Below are positions 27,499 through 35,253 of a stretch of DNA of 64,000 bases, in pieces. Each line of letters opens with the position of its first letter. The first letter of the stretch is position 1. A model generated the notes under the pieces. It was not told the DNA's origin. It did no database searches and saw nothing but the letters and a program-made list of their open reading frames with translations. The translations under genes and the position numbers were made by a program. The stretch is from Lentisphaerota bacterium (GTDB lineage Bacteria; Verrucomicrobiota; Lentisphaeria; Victivallales; Victivallaceae), in contig SUVX01000010.1 of assembly GCA_015061725.1 (NCBI GenBank), positions 1 through 64,000 on the forward strand. Reading direction: 5' to 3'.

Positions 27499-28149
27499 GA
27501 GTACAGGGGCATCAAATAAATTTTTGCAAATTTCTCCACAGCCGGATTTGTGACAGGACTCTTTACAAAGAGCCACGATCAAGGCGTGATATTCGTTGTA
27601 AATGGTTACATCGGCAGGCCAAGCATCCATAAAAATCTTTTGCAGAGTATCGTAATGTAAAGTTCCGTCAAGGCGCAAATGCCGCTCCGCCACCCGCCGT
27701 GTGTAGGCATCAATAACGAAAATCGGCTTGTTGAAAGCATAAAGCAAGATACTGTCCGCCGTTTCCCGACCGACCCCCTTGACGGAAAGCAGCTCTTTCC
27801 GCAAAGCCCACATATCTGTTGACTGCTCAAAAGCGGATTCACGCTCAAGCATAAACGCCGCAACTGCTTTCAAATAAGCACACTTCTGCTTGAAAAATCC
27901 CGCCGGACGAATCAACTCCTGCAATTTGTCATCAGAAGTTTCCAAAACCTTTTCCGGCGACATTACATCTACGGCAAGCAAATTCCCGATCGCCTTTTCC
28001 ACATTGGTCCAGGCGGTATTCTGGGTCAGGATAGCCCCGGTAATGATCTCCCACCGCGCCCCCGTCTGACAAGGCCACCACTTCTGCGGACCGTAACAGT
28101 CAAGGAGAACGGTAAAAAGGTGTCCGATTGGGGTGTTCAAATTCTGCAT
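27481..28149 (-). CDS. Endonuclease III-like HhH-GPD DNA glycosylase, copy 1
   Basis: 222 residues. A helix-hairpin-helix (VKGVGRETA, 123-131) is followed by the catalytic Asp147 in VIDAYTRRV. Where endonuclease III has its lyase lysine (GVGRKTA) this protein has Glu129, so a monofunctional glycosylase is likely. TGAILTQNTAWTNVEKAI near the start resembles the MagIII/MBD4-like branch. The C-terminus has four cysteines (C-x3-C-x4-C-x3-C), close to but not the standard 4Fe-4S spacing. The last residues come from the adjacent palindromic repeat. A near-identical second copy lies at 31,930-32,577. Confidence 0.85.
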   Translation of the reverse strand: MQNLNTPIGHLFTVLLDCYGPQKWWPCQTGARWEIITGAILTQNTAWTNVEKAIGNLLAVDVMSPEKVLETSDDKLQELIRPAGFFKQKCAYLKAVAAFMLERESAFEQSTDMWALRKELLSVKGVGRETADSILLYAFNKPIFVIDAYTRRVAERHLRLDGTLHYDTLQKIFMDAWPADVTIYNEYHALIVALCKESCHKSGCGEICKNLFDAPVLIERLS

Positions 28150-28295
28150 TGCCGATGATTATTCTGCAAGTTTTCTGCCCATTTCAAAGGCTTTGGAAAG
28201 GTCGGAAATAAATTGAGTTTTACGCATTTTATCTTTATGAGCGGCATCAAACAAGGTACACTCATATTTGCTGTAATCGTCAAACTGATGGGTGT
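27521..28295. repeat. Segmental duplication, copy 1 (775 bp)
   Basis: This stretch covers nearly the whole endonuclease III-like gene and the last ~45 codons of the gene upstream. It is repeated at 31,947-32,723 in the same orientation with scattered substitutions. The match stops sharply at gggtgt (28,295), inside a reading frame, and on the other side in tttttgcaaattt. Confidence 0.9.
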
Positions 28296-29052
28296 GCAGC
28301 GGAGATGATTTCAGGCGGTCAAGAGCAAAGCTTGCGGCGAGCAGTTTCACATTTTTTATCTTCTCAAAGCCGAGGAAGTCATCGGGATTTACCGAAGAAA
28401 TGATTTCTTTATTAGGCTCAAAATCGCTTTTCAGGAGTTCCGCTTTTTTGATTCGTCGCAACGCAAAGGTACGAGGCTGATTTTTCAAGCAGCAGAATGC
28501 CTTGGTGTACCACGAATTGTTGAAGAAGACCAACGTATGCGGCTCGATGATGCGTTCTGTAACTTCGCCCTGCCAGTCGGCGTAGGCGATTTTTACACAG
28601 TGATTGGTCTGCCACCCTTGAAAAAGCGTTTGAAAAATTTCCGGGTCAATATTAGCGTACAATCCGGAAAGGATGCTCAAACTTTCCATATTGGCGGTGT
28701 CCAGAAAGTCCGGATTATTGTTCTGCAAAAGGTAGTCCACCGCATTGCGGATCTTGTTTTTCAAGGGCGATGGGAAAATCTCTTCGGCGAGATCCTTGCC
28801 CCGATGACGGCAGCAAGCATTTCGTTTTCGTCAAGGAGTGCCGGTGCGATAAAATCCCAGCCGTGGTGCTTGAGATAGTAGCCATTTCTGGCACGGTCAA
28901 AGGCAAGCGGACAGCCGAATTCATGCTCCAAAACTTTCATATCCCGCAGAATGGTCTTTTTGCCGCAGTCGATTTCCAACTCTTCCTCAAAAGCGATACG
29001 GCGAAATTCTTTGACCAGAGTTTCGGAGTTCGGATAACGGTTCTCTTTCAGC
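28159..29052 (-). pseudogene. Broken WYL-domain transcriptional regulator with a foreign C-terminus
   Basis: Two frames together encode a WYL regulator. The upstream part (to about 28,790) has a partial HTH region (NSETLVKEF, CGKKTILRDMKVLEHEFG, RNGYYL). The downstream part has IEPHTLVFFNNSWYTKAFC and RTFALRRIKKAELL, the WYL core. A single-base loss near 28,785-28,795 separates them; restoring it gives ISAEEIFPSPLKNKIRN. The 5' end is truncated at an in-frame stop near 29,053. The last ~40 residues (from HQFDDYSKYECTLF) are not WYL sequence: they equal the tail of the FMN reductase at 32,587 and were brought in by the segmental duplication. The regulator is probably inactive. Confidence 0.8.
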
Positions 29053-29116
29053 TAAAGTCATTGGTTCGAATCTCGTCTGGTGTGGATTGTCAGTTGGTAC
29101 AAAATGGCGAAAATAT

Positions 29117-29321
29117 TGTAATAAACAAGCGTTGATTTGTAATAAGTTACGCATTGTATCTAAAATGGGAGGTGACACAGGTACTTTCAAAAAAATCTGA
29201 GCAGGTGAGCAACTTTACACGGTTTGGGTGTGGACGATAGCTTTCCGGACACTCCGCAGAGCGGTTTTTGAGGGTAATTTGTGGGGGAGAAAACAAAAAA
29301 GCCAGTCGGTTTGACTGGCGT
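29117..29321. repeat. Left member of a ~0.2-kb direct repeat pair
   Basis: Shared landmarks with 48,652-48,890 are gcgttgatttgtaataagtt, ggtgtggacgatagctttcc, tgggggagaaaacaaaa and gccagtcggtttgactggc, all in the same order and orientation. The coding sense of the 48-kb copy is destroyed here. Confidence 0.85.
29293..29319 (-). terminator. Rho-independent terminator (minus strand), decayed-block copy
   Basis: gccagtc (29,301-29,307) and gactggc (29,313-29,319) form a 7-bp stem, with aaaaaa on the plus strand giving a U-tract on the minus strand. Identical to the hairpin at 48,870-48,888. It would stop minus-strand transcripts coming from the repeat-protein genes at 29.5-31.8 kb. Confidence 0.7.
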
Positions 29322-29494
29322 AGATACAAAAATGGTGGAGGATTTTTCCAATCGAAAAACATCCAATGCAAAACCCGCAATTTTGAAAAACGCGATTAAG
29401 CGATTCAGTGTATTACAATTTTTAAACGGATTTGGAAGGTTAATTTTTACGTTTACATTCCCATTCGGTAAGTAATTTTATGACTTCGGCTGAA

Positions 29495-30034
29495 TCAGGT
29501 ATTTGCTTTCCTCCTGTATTTATCAACAAGTTGTGATTGGCACTCTTCAAGCCACAGCCAATCATAGTCTGAAAAATCGTTCCAACGTTGACACTTATCT
29601 GCAAATTCCGGATGCATGCGCAACAGTTCACTCCAATCCTGAGCAGAAAGATTTTCCCAATGGCAATGCTTGACCGCTTCCGGCATAAAGTTCAAAACCA
29701 AAGCCCAATCGTGTCCGGAAAGTTTTTCCCACGCACACTTATCAGCGAATTGCGGCTGTTTGTCCAACAGCCACCACCAGTAAGCTCCGTCGAGTTCATC
29801 CCAGCTGCATTTGTCAGCAAATTGCGGCTGCGCTCTCAACAATGTACTCCAACAATATCCGTCAAATTCTTCCCACGGACATTGGTCTGCAAAATGTGGA
29901 TGCACTTCCAATATCATCATCCACTCCATTGGAGTAAATTCATCCCAACAGGGACATTCTGCTGCTTTTTCCGGATGTTCCCGCAAAATCTCCATCCACC
30001 CCCAACTATCTGTTGGTTCTGTTTGACTTGTCAT
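29495..30034 (-). CDS. Protein of seven 24-residue W...P.FADKC.W repeats
   Basis: 179 residues built from about seven tandem units of 24 residues. The consensus is DGxxWxxLLxxxPQFADKCxWEKL, with strongly conserved Trp, Pro, Phe-Ala-Asp-Lys-Cys and Trp. The first and last units are degenerate. I do not recognise a named family with a known role; similar repeats occur in hypothetical proteins of gut bacteria. The regular Trp/Cys spacing suggests a helical solenoid, possibly a binding scaffold. ATG 30,034 follows AAAGGA and overlaps the stop of the gene upstream (ATGA, 30,031-30,034). Confidence 0.7.
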   Translation of the reverse strand: MTSQTEPTDSWGWMEILREHPEKAAECPCWDEFTPMEWMMILEVHPHFADQCPWEEFDGYCWSTLLRAQPQFADKCSWDELDGAYWWWLLDKQPQFADKCAWEKLSGHDWALVLNFMPEAVKHCHWENLSAQDWSELLRMHPEFADKCQRWNDFSDYDWLWLEECQSQLVDKYRRKANT

Positions 30035-30678
30035 AAAATTTCCTTTCCCAACATTTTCAGAAATTCATTCTTGAGTTTGGGAAAAGCTGTCCGGATATTT
30101 TCAGAAATATCCTTGTGATACATTACGCAGCTTTCCAAACCGAAAATATCCATCAGCAAACAAAGATCCTGCCGCTGTTTCTCTTCATCTTGCGTTTCAT
30201 CAAATTTTATATTCAAGGTATTTTCCAAAGAAATGCGAAAATGCATAACACTCAGCAACTCTCTCAAATAGTCTTTTTTACGCAATCGATATGCACGGTA
30301 ACGCCAACGGGTACTCCAGCGTGGATCATTATTTTCCTGCAAAGGCGACCGTAAGCACAAAATGATATCTTCTCCGCTGTGAATTATCCGGCTTGGAGCA
30401 AAAATTCCGGCACATCCGGGATCATCGCAGTCATCACAGGTAAAAGGGTAATACTTGCCCGGGTTCAAATACATTTTCAGCAAAGTATTGATATTGCAAG
30501 TATAAAAAACAGGCTTGTTATCCAAACTCAAAAGCAGTCGCAAACTGCAATCATCTCTCCACAGTGAACTGTTTTCGCCCCAATAAGTTGCCCTCATAAT
30601 GTCTGTTTCTGAAAACGAAGATATTAACTGCACATATCTTAACGATATTCTGGTATATTTATGATGTCGTTTTTTCAT
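30031..30678 (-). CDS. Hypothetical protein with CDDCDDPGCAGIF motif
   Basis: 215 residues, not recognised. A cysteine cluster, FTCDDCDDPGCAGIF at about residue 85, followed by HSGEDIILCLRSPL, recalls a widespread uncharacterised bacterial motif in which Cys residues precede a short beta-hairpin. The rest is mixed charged sequence with no signal peptide or membrane segment. ATG 30,678 is preceded by GAGGTG; starting further upstream would overlap the ankyrin gene. It is coupled to the repeat protein downstream and lies 13 bases from the ankyrin gene, so the three form one unit. Confidence 0.65.
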   Translation of the reverse strand: MKKRHHKYTRISLRYVQLISSFSETDIMRATYWGENSSLWRDDCSLRLLLSLDNKPVFYTCNINTLLKMYLNPGKYYPFTCDDCDDPGCAGIFAPSRIIHSGEDIILCLRSPLQENNDPRWSTRWRYRAYRLRKKDYLRELLSVMHFRISLENTLNIKFDETQDEEKQRQDLCLLMDIFGLESCVMYHKDISENIRTAFPKLKNEFLKMLGKEIL

Positions 30679-30691
30679 ATTCACACCTCGT

Positions 30692-31843
30692 TTATTCTGC
30701 GCCATACTTTTTCAGCAGTTTTTCCATTTCATCAAGTAACGGAAAATCAGATTTATCCCAGATATTATAATTGTCCCAAACATTTACCAATGCACAAGTT
30801 ACATCTCCGCCATCATTGTTGATATAACAATCAATATTGGGATCTGCACCATTTTCAAGCAAAAATTTCATTAAACGGATTCCCGGCGAATAATCTATAC
30901 TGTAATACAATGCAGTACCTTCATCATATGCACAGACATTCAAATCATAGCCTTGCTGTATGAGCCATTTTAAGGCAGTTATATTTTCCTGATAAATTTG
31001 TTCCTGTAATTTTTCTTTATCAGCAGCAGACATATTTTCACCTGCATAGTAAAACTCATCACAAAAATGCAATACAAGAGTTTGTGCCGCCATATCGCCA
31101 CCATCATCAACTGCATGAATATTTGCACCTTGAGCAAAAAGTTTTTTCATCAACGGCAAATCGAGTTCATAACAGGCTTTGATAAACTGTTGATCCAGTT
31201 CAGAACCTCTGTTATTCATCAAATCACCGGCATTGAATGCCAGCTGCTGCGGAGAGAGTTCCACAAAATAATCTTTAATTTCATCCCAGGAGTAGGAGAA
31301 TATTTCATCTTTTGGTAAATCTGCGACCTCATTTTTTATCCCCCAGCCGCGTTTTGCTTTGAAAAGTTCTTCTGTCATAACGTAGGTACACAAAGGATAA
31401 TCCGGATATTCCGCAGATGCCGGACTGTCAAATCTGCCGTAATGAATTTTTATATTCTGCGTATCGGCAATTTCAGCGGCGATTTTCCGGAATGTTTGAA
31501 TATATTGCAGCCGTTTATCATTGATATACCTGATTGATCGGAAAGTTGCCGCAACCGGATACCATTCAACTTGCAGTGCATCGGCAAATTCCGGCATGGC
31601 TTCAAGGCGCTTTACAGTTTCTCTCCATACCGAAACGGCATAATATGACAAGGGTGTGTAACGTTCTTCACAGAAATCACCATTTTCAGAATCAGAACAT
31701 CTGTGCAAACCACAACTCTCATCGGGGATACACACCCCAAGCGGGCAAAATCCGACATTATGGCTCTTATGTACTCCCTGAACAATTTTCATTTCTTCAG
31801 GTGTCAACAGTTGACTCAAGCGCAGTACAGGCAAATCGTTCAT
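30692..31843 (-). CDS. Ankyrin-repeat protein with unknown N-terminal domain
   Basis: 383 residues. The N-terminal ~215 residues are unrecognised and carry FCPLGVCIPDESCGLHRC. The C-terminal half has ankyrin-type repeats: ACYELDLPLMKKLFAQGANIHAVDDGGD, LKWLIQQGYDLNVCAYDEGTALYYS and LMKFLLENGADPNIDC. It should be a cytoplasmic protein-binding protein. Together with the two repeat or unknown proteins downstream it resembles accessory cargo such as immunity or interaction modules, but nothing proves that. The ATG follows GGAGG. Confidence 0.78.
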   Translation of the reverse strand: MNDLPVLRLSQLLTPEEMKIVQGVHKSHNVGFCPLGVCIPDESCGLHRCSDSENGDFCEERYTPLSYYAVSVWRETVKRLEAMPEFADALQVEWYPVAATFRSIRYINDKRLQYIQTFRKIAAEIADTQNIKIHYGRFDSPASAEYPDYPLCTYVMTEELFKAKRGWGIKNEVADLPKDEIFSYSWDEIKDYFVELSPQQLAFNAGDLMNNRGSELDQQFIKACYELDLPLMKKLFAQGANIHAVDDGGDMAAQTLVLHFCDEFYYAGENMSAADKEKLQEQIYQENITALKWLIQQGYDLNVCAYDEGTALYYSIDYSPGIRLMKFLLENGADPNIDCYINNDGGDVTCALVNVWDNYNIWDKSDFPLLDEMEKLLKKYGAE

Positions 31844-31890
31844 GTTGTCCTCCGCAGGTGTATTTTCTCCTTATCTACAATAAATATACA

Positions 31891-31968
31891 CCCAGCAAGT
31901 GGACATTTTGCGTCCACTCTGAAAATATTTTATGAAAAATTTGCGATTTTTTTGCAAATTTCACCGCA
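31891..31968. repeat. Interspersed ~77-bp repeat, copy 2
   Basis: Same element as 25,987-26,062: agtggac-atttt-gcgtccact followed by aaaaatttgcgattttttt. Its AT-rich tail supplies the C-terminal codons (KKIANFS and stop) of the second endonuclease III-like gene. Confidence 0.8.
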
Positions 31969-32577
31969 GCTGGACTTGTGGCAGGACTCTTTACAAAGAG
32001 CCACAATCAAGGCGTGATATTCGTTGTAAATGGCGACATCAGAAGGCAGGGCATCCATAAAAATCTTTTGCAGAGTGTCGTAATGCGAATTTCCGTCAAG
32101 ATGCAAATGCCGTTGGGCGATCCTTCGGGTGTAAGCATCAATGACAAAAATAGGCTTGTTGAAAGCATAAAGCAAGATACTGTCCGCCGTTTCCCGACCG
32201 ACACCTTTGACGGAAAGCAACTCTTTCCGCAAAGCCCAAACATCCGCCGACTGCTCAAAGGCGGATTCTCGCTCAAGCATAAACGCCGCCATCGCTTTCA
32301 AATAAGCACACTTCTGCGTAAAAAATCCTGCCGGACGGATCAACTCCTGCAATCGGGCATCAGGAATTGTCAGAACACGCTCCGGCGACATTACATCGGC
32401 AGAAAGCAAATTCCCGATCGCCTTTTCCACATTGGTCCAAGCGGTATTCTGGGTCAGGATAGCCCCGGTAATAATCTCCCACCGCAAACCGGTCTGACAG
32501 GGCCACCAATGCTGCGGGCCGTAATAGTCAAGAAGAACGGTAAAAAGGTGTCCGATTGGGGTGTTCAAATTCTGCAT
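31930..32577 (-). CDS. Endonuclease III-like HhH-GPD DNA glycosylase, copy 2
   Basis: 215 residues, almost the same as the copy at 27,481-28,149, with the same HhH (VKGVGRETA), catalytic Asp in VIDAYTRRI and Glu at the lyase-lysine position. The C-terminus differs: after CGEIC it ends KKIANFS, encoded by the palindromic repeat copy 2, while copy 1 ends in another repeat. One Cys-flanking residue changes (KSSCG for KSGCG). It follows the FMN reductase gene by 9 bases, the context that looks original. Both copies are open, so both may work. Confidence 0.85.
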   Translation of the reverse strand: MQNLNTPIGHLFTVLLDYYGPQHWWPCQTGLRWEIITGAILTQNTAWTNVEKAIGNLLSADVMSPERVLTIPDARLQELIRPAGFFTQKCAYLKAMAAFMLERESAFEQSADVWALRKELLSVKGVGRETADSILLYAFNKPIFVIDAYTRRIAQRHLHLDGNSHYDTLQKIFMDALPSDVAIYNEYHALIVALCKESCHKSSCGEICKKIANFS

Positions 32578-32723
32578 TGCCGATGATTATTCTGCAAGTT
32601 TTCTGCCCATTTCAAAGGCTTTGGAAAGGTCAGAAACGAATTGAGTTTTACGCATTTTATCTTTATGAGCGGCATCAAACAAGGTACACTCATATTTACT
32701 GTAATCGTCAAACTGATGGGTGT
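31947..32723. repeat. Segmental duplication, copy 2 (777 bp)
   Basis: Matches 27,521-28,295 in the same orientation. Here the right boundary at gggtgt (32,723) lies inside an intact FMN reductase gene, so this is probably the donor arrangement and the 28-kb copy the derived one. Confidence 0.88.
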
Positions 32724-33234
32724 CGCAGGCGTAAAGGGTATAAATGTTCCGGCTGTTGAAAATCAATCCGGGAGTTTTGCTTTGGGATTGCAGATATGCG
32801 TTGTAACCATACTCATCCATAACATGTTCCGGAACATTCATCGTATAAATGAAACCGAAATCGATTCTTTTCTCGGCCCGTGAAGAGGGCGGATTGGTGT
32901 AACGCAGCATGGGGAAAAAGAGCCGTTCCAGAAAGTTGCGGTAAAGTCCGGTTTCAGCGCCGAAATAAATCGGAGACCCCATAATGATCCCGTCAGCTTG
33001 AAGCAACTCTTTCAAAAGTTCCGCAAGATCATCTTTGAGAATACAACCCGGAGAGGGATTTGCCAACTTTTTACAAGCAAAACAACTGCGGCAGCCGCTG
33101 AAATCCAAATCTGCCAGCTGAATAAGTTTTACTTCTGCGCCGACACTCGCCGCCCCTTCAAGAGCCTTTTGCAAAAGCTGCGCCGTGTTACCGTTTTTCC
33201 GAGGACTGCCATTGACAGCATAAATTTTTTTCAT
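32587..33234 (-). CDS. NAD(P)H-dependent FMN reductase/iron-sulfur flavoprotein-like oxidoreductase
   Basis: 215 residues with a flavodoxin-like fold. GSPRKNGNTAQLL (9-21) binds FMN phosphate and IIMGSPIYFGAETGLYRNFLERL is the flavin-ring loop. A Cys set, GCRSCFACKK, near residue 50 resembles iron-sulfur flavoproteins and the NADPH-dependent reductases of anaerobes. It would transfer electrons or reduce a small substrate. ATG 33,234 follows AGAGGA. The last ~40 residues are shared with the chimeric end of the WYL relic, showing where the duplication breakpoint lies. Confidence 0.85.
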   Translation of the reverse strand: MKKIYAVNGSPRKNGNTAQLLQKALEGAASVGAEVKLIQLADLDFSGCRSCFACKKLANPSPGCILKDDLAELLKELLQADGIIMGSPIYFGAETGLYRNFLERLFFPMLRYTNPPSSRAEKRIDFGFIYTMNVPEHVMDEYGYNAYLQSQSKTPGLIFNSRNIYTLYACDTHQFDDYSKYECTLFDAAHKDKMRKTQFVSDLSKAFEMGRKLAE

Positions 33235-33255
33235 ATTCTTCCTCTCTAAAATTAT

Positions 33256-33351
33256 TCACAAAAACAAATAGTTTTTCTTATGACCGCAAACACCGCTGTT
33301 AAGTTTTGCAGAAATCTTGCCGGCAAATTCCGCAAGTTCCTGTGCATCGTC
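33256..33351 (-). pseudogene. Remnant of an EFR1-type flavodoxin-ferredoxin gene with its cysteine domain deleted
   Basis: Read on the minus strand, this stretch encodes DDAQELAEFAGKISAKLNSGV joined directly to CGHKKNYLFL and a stop. In the intact gene at 35,254-36,006 the matching parts are DAKELIEFARKISAKLDGGV and GGHKKNYLFL, separated by about 90 residues with both 4Fe-4S clusters. The remnant has lost that part, and its 5' end is cut off by the nucleotidyltransferase stop. It shows that a second EFR1 gene once lay here. Confidence 0.75.
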
Positions 33352-34138
33352 AGATAAATGCGGAAATAATTTTCTTGGCTTTTGAGTAGTCAATCTTTGC
33401 CGCATTACTCAAGGATTTTATCAGGCGTGCCTGGTCAAAATCATGGATAAACGCAATAATCTTATCAGTTGTTTCGGCATCAAATCTGCGGCAATCCCGA
33501 CAGATCAAAGGAACTCCGGCAAGTTCAAAATCAAAGTTCTCAACTTCCAGTAAGTCGTAATCCACTCCGTTTGTTTGATAAAGACGTTTTTCCAAATCAA
33601 TACAGTCGCAGTAGTTGCGGATTAAAAAGTAGAGGTCTTGTAAATCACGGTCACGTTCATCGGGATTGCCAACAAATGATTGCAGTTTCAGTAAAGCCAG
33701 CCAATATGGCTTTACGACCTTCACCGGATGTGTCCCGAAAACAACGGTCTCTGCATCCTGTTTGGCAACATCATATCCTCTAACGCACAATGTTGTTTCA
33801 TAAGTCGGAGGCCATGAAATCATACCGCTGCCATCAGCTATACCGCCACATGGTACAAGATCAAGAGAAATTTCATCTCGCAGCCAAAGTGAATGATTCT
33901 TTTTGGTATCCGGCAGTAATCCGTATTCAGACTTCAGCAATTCAAATAACTTTTCAAACTCATCCCATGCAACGACCTGACAGGAAAAGTCCACATCAAA
34001 AGTTGTTCTGGTATTCCCCTGCAAATTGAATTTCACGCTCCAATAATCCCGGGCGAACGCTCCGATCAGCATGATATCTATTCCAAGACGTTCTGCGGCA
34101 GAGGCAACGATTTCTATCAACTCCTGCTGGATATTCAT
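33350..34138 (-). CDS. AbiEii-like nucleotidyltransferase, candidate toxin
   Basis: 262 residues. IMLIGAFARDYW followed by RTTFDVDFSC gives the nucleotidyltransferase core: a G-[AG]-x-A-R-type helix turn and two metal-binding aspartates (about 48 and 50). LDLVPCGG supplies a plausible third acidic residue. AbiEii-type toxins modify tRNA or other RNA with nucleotides. The gene overlaps the AbiEi-like gene by 4 bases (ATGA, 34,135-34,138) and has a strong GAGAGGTGA site. The pairing with a winged-helix partner and an autoregulatory operator supports a type IV toxin-antitoxin assignment by context. Confidence 0.75.
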   Translation of the reverse strand: MNIQQELIEIVASAAERLGIDIMLIGAFARDYWSVKFNLQGNTRTTFDVDFSCQVVAWDEFEKLFELLKSEYGLLPDTKKNHSLWLRDEISLDLVPCGGIADGSGMISWPPTYETTLCVRGYDVAKQDAETVVFGTHPVKVVKPYWLALLKLQSFVGNPDERDRDLQDLYFLIRNYCDCIDLEKRLYQTNGVDYDLLEVENFDFELAGVPLICRDCRRFDAETTDKIIAFIHDFDQARLIKSLSNAAKIDYSKAKKIISAFI

Positions 34139-35097
34139 TGATCACCTCTCAAAAATCTGTTGAATATCTCTCCGGCAATCCCGGTACAGCGCGAATCATC
34201 TTCGGAGAGCAGATCCGCATAGATCAGGAGATATGGGATTTTATTAAATATTCTGCACTCGGGCCAAAAGGGAGTGCGGATTTCAATATTGCCGTCAATA
34301 TCTTCTTTCCAACGATTTTTGGCTATGCATAGATTGATGTTTCCGGTGCGGTAGGCAAGCAGACGGCGACTTTTCAAGAGATGCAGTTGCTCTGCTGCAC
34401 TTTCACCGCCTGCAAGCAGCGGGTATTCAAGATAGTTTTCCGGGACAGTTCCGGCATAACAGCGTTTTTTAATGCGGGGCAATAGCTTGTCCTGATAGTA
34501 ATCGCACCATTTACCAATGGTGTTATGACGATTTTCCCAAATCAGTTTACCGTCAGCATCAATCAGATGTCCGCTGTTTTGCAGATCAGCCATAATATAA
34601 CCCACTGAGCCAAGACTGACACCGCTGTATTGAGCAAGATTGCGATAGCTCCAGTTAAGGGCATCCGGCTCTGTCAGCAAAAGAAAAAGCAGTTTCAAAC
34701 CAGCTGTTGAGAATGCCCGACCGACACTTTTCTGCTGTTCAATCCTTTGAGGTTTGGCGCAGTTGCTTATCAGTATTGCAACGCCGGGATAGCGGATGAA
34801 CATATTTCCGGCAGCGTCTGCGTATTGGATTTCTTTGTTGCGCAGCATTTCCCCTTGCTGCGGAGAAACATATTCTGTTATCAGCAGCATATCAGCCGCC
34901 CACTGATTTTGAATGATCTTCTGCAATGCGGCTGTCGTGAGATACTTTTGTACATCAACACGAAACACTGCACAATCATTTTGCAGAATACCATCACCAT
35001 TCGGAGCAGGAAGCAAAGTCAATTGAAACGGCTTCTGTTTCAAAGTGTGCAGAGCGGTATTGATTTTCTCTGCGACATTGGTTATAAGTTCGTTCAT
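34135..35097 (-). CDS. AbiEi-like winged-helix antitoxin/autorepressor
   Basis: 320 residues. A central winged-helix-like region (LNWSYRNLAQYSGVSLGSVGYIMADLQNSGHLI, about 170-205) precedes a C-terminal domain like those of type IV AbiEi antitoxins. The first ~130 residues look like a nuclease-fold relic (DMLLITEYVSPQQGEMLRNKEIQYADAAGNMFI). In known AbiE systems the antitoxin represses its own promoter by binding inverted repeats; here a perfect palindrome overlaps the predicted start of transcription. I chose ATG 35,097 because GCAGGA precedes it; the longer frame would cover the operator. Confidence 0.75.
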   Translation of the reverse strand: MNELITNVAEKINTALHTLKQKPFQLTLLPAPNGDGILQNDCAVFRVDVQKYLTTAALQKIIQNQWAADMLLITEYVSPQQGEMLRNKEIQYADAAGNMFIRYPGVAILISNCAKPQRIEQQKSVGRAFSTAGLKLLFLLLTEPDALNWSYRNLAQYSGVSLGSVGYIMADLQNSGHLIDADGKLIWENRHNTIGKWCDYYQDKLLPRIKKRCYAGTVPENYLEYPLLAGGESAAEQLHLLKSRRLLAYRTGNINLCIAKNRWKEDIDGNIEIRTPFWPECRIFNKIPYLLIYADLLSEDDSRCTGIAGEIFNRFLRGDQ

Positions 35098-35109
35098 AAA
35101 AAATCCTGC

Positions 35110-35177
35110 GTTCACATTTTTTAATCGTTCACAAGTTGTGAACAATGCAATATAATGAACATTGTAGCAAAAGTCAA
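35110..35177 (-). promoter_or_regulatory. Promoter with palindromic operator of the AbiE-like pair
   Basis: On the minus strand TTGACT (35,172-35,177) lies exactly 17 bases from TATATT (35,149-35,154). Five bases further on comes the perfect 17-base palindrome GTTCACAA-C-TTGTGAAC (35,127-35,143). A further half site, TGTGAAC, lies at 35,110-35,116. The palindrome covers the expected +1 region, an ideal place for autorepression. Confidence 0.78.
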
Positions 35178-35253
35178 GCAAATACAGAAAAATATTTCAA
35201 AAAAACTCAAAATTCGGTTCAAATTGCGTGATGTAATTGTTTGTGTAACTTTA

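Larger units (their letters stand above)
29053..29494. other. Gene-free stretch with a decayed copy of the 48.7-kb block
   Basis: No intact gene. Positions 29,117-29,321 match 48,652-48,890 (the 3' part of a small secreted-protein gene and its downstream sequence) with one gap of about 40 bases. The match ends in a shared terminator hairpin. The following bases (29,322-29,360) have a tggtgg start that faintly recalls a tRNA 3' end but do not form a tRNA. Confidence 0.75.

Noticed and set aside
29055..29085. tRNA-like T-loop sequence (ggttcgaatc)
   Set aside because: The flanking bases do not form a T stem, and no other tRNA arm is present.
29322..29365. tggtgg... resembling a decayed tRNA 3' end after the terminator copy
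   Set aside because: Too short and too diverged from tRNA-Phe to support; noted only because the matching block at 48.7 kb precedes a tRNA.
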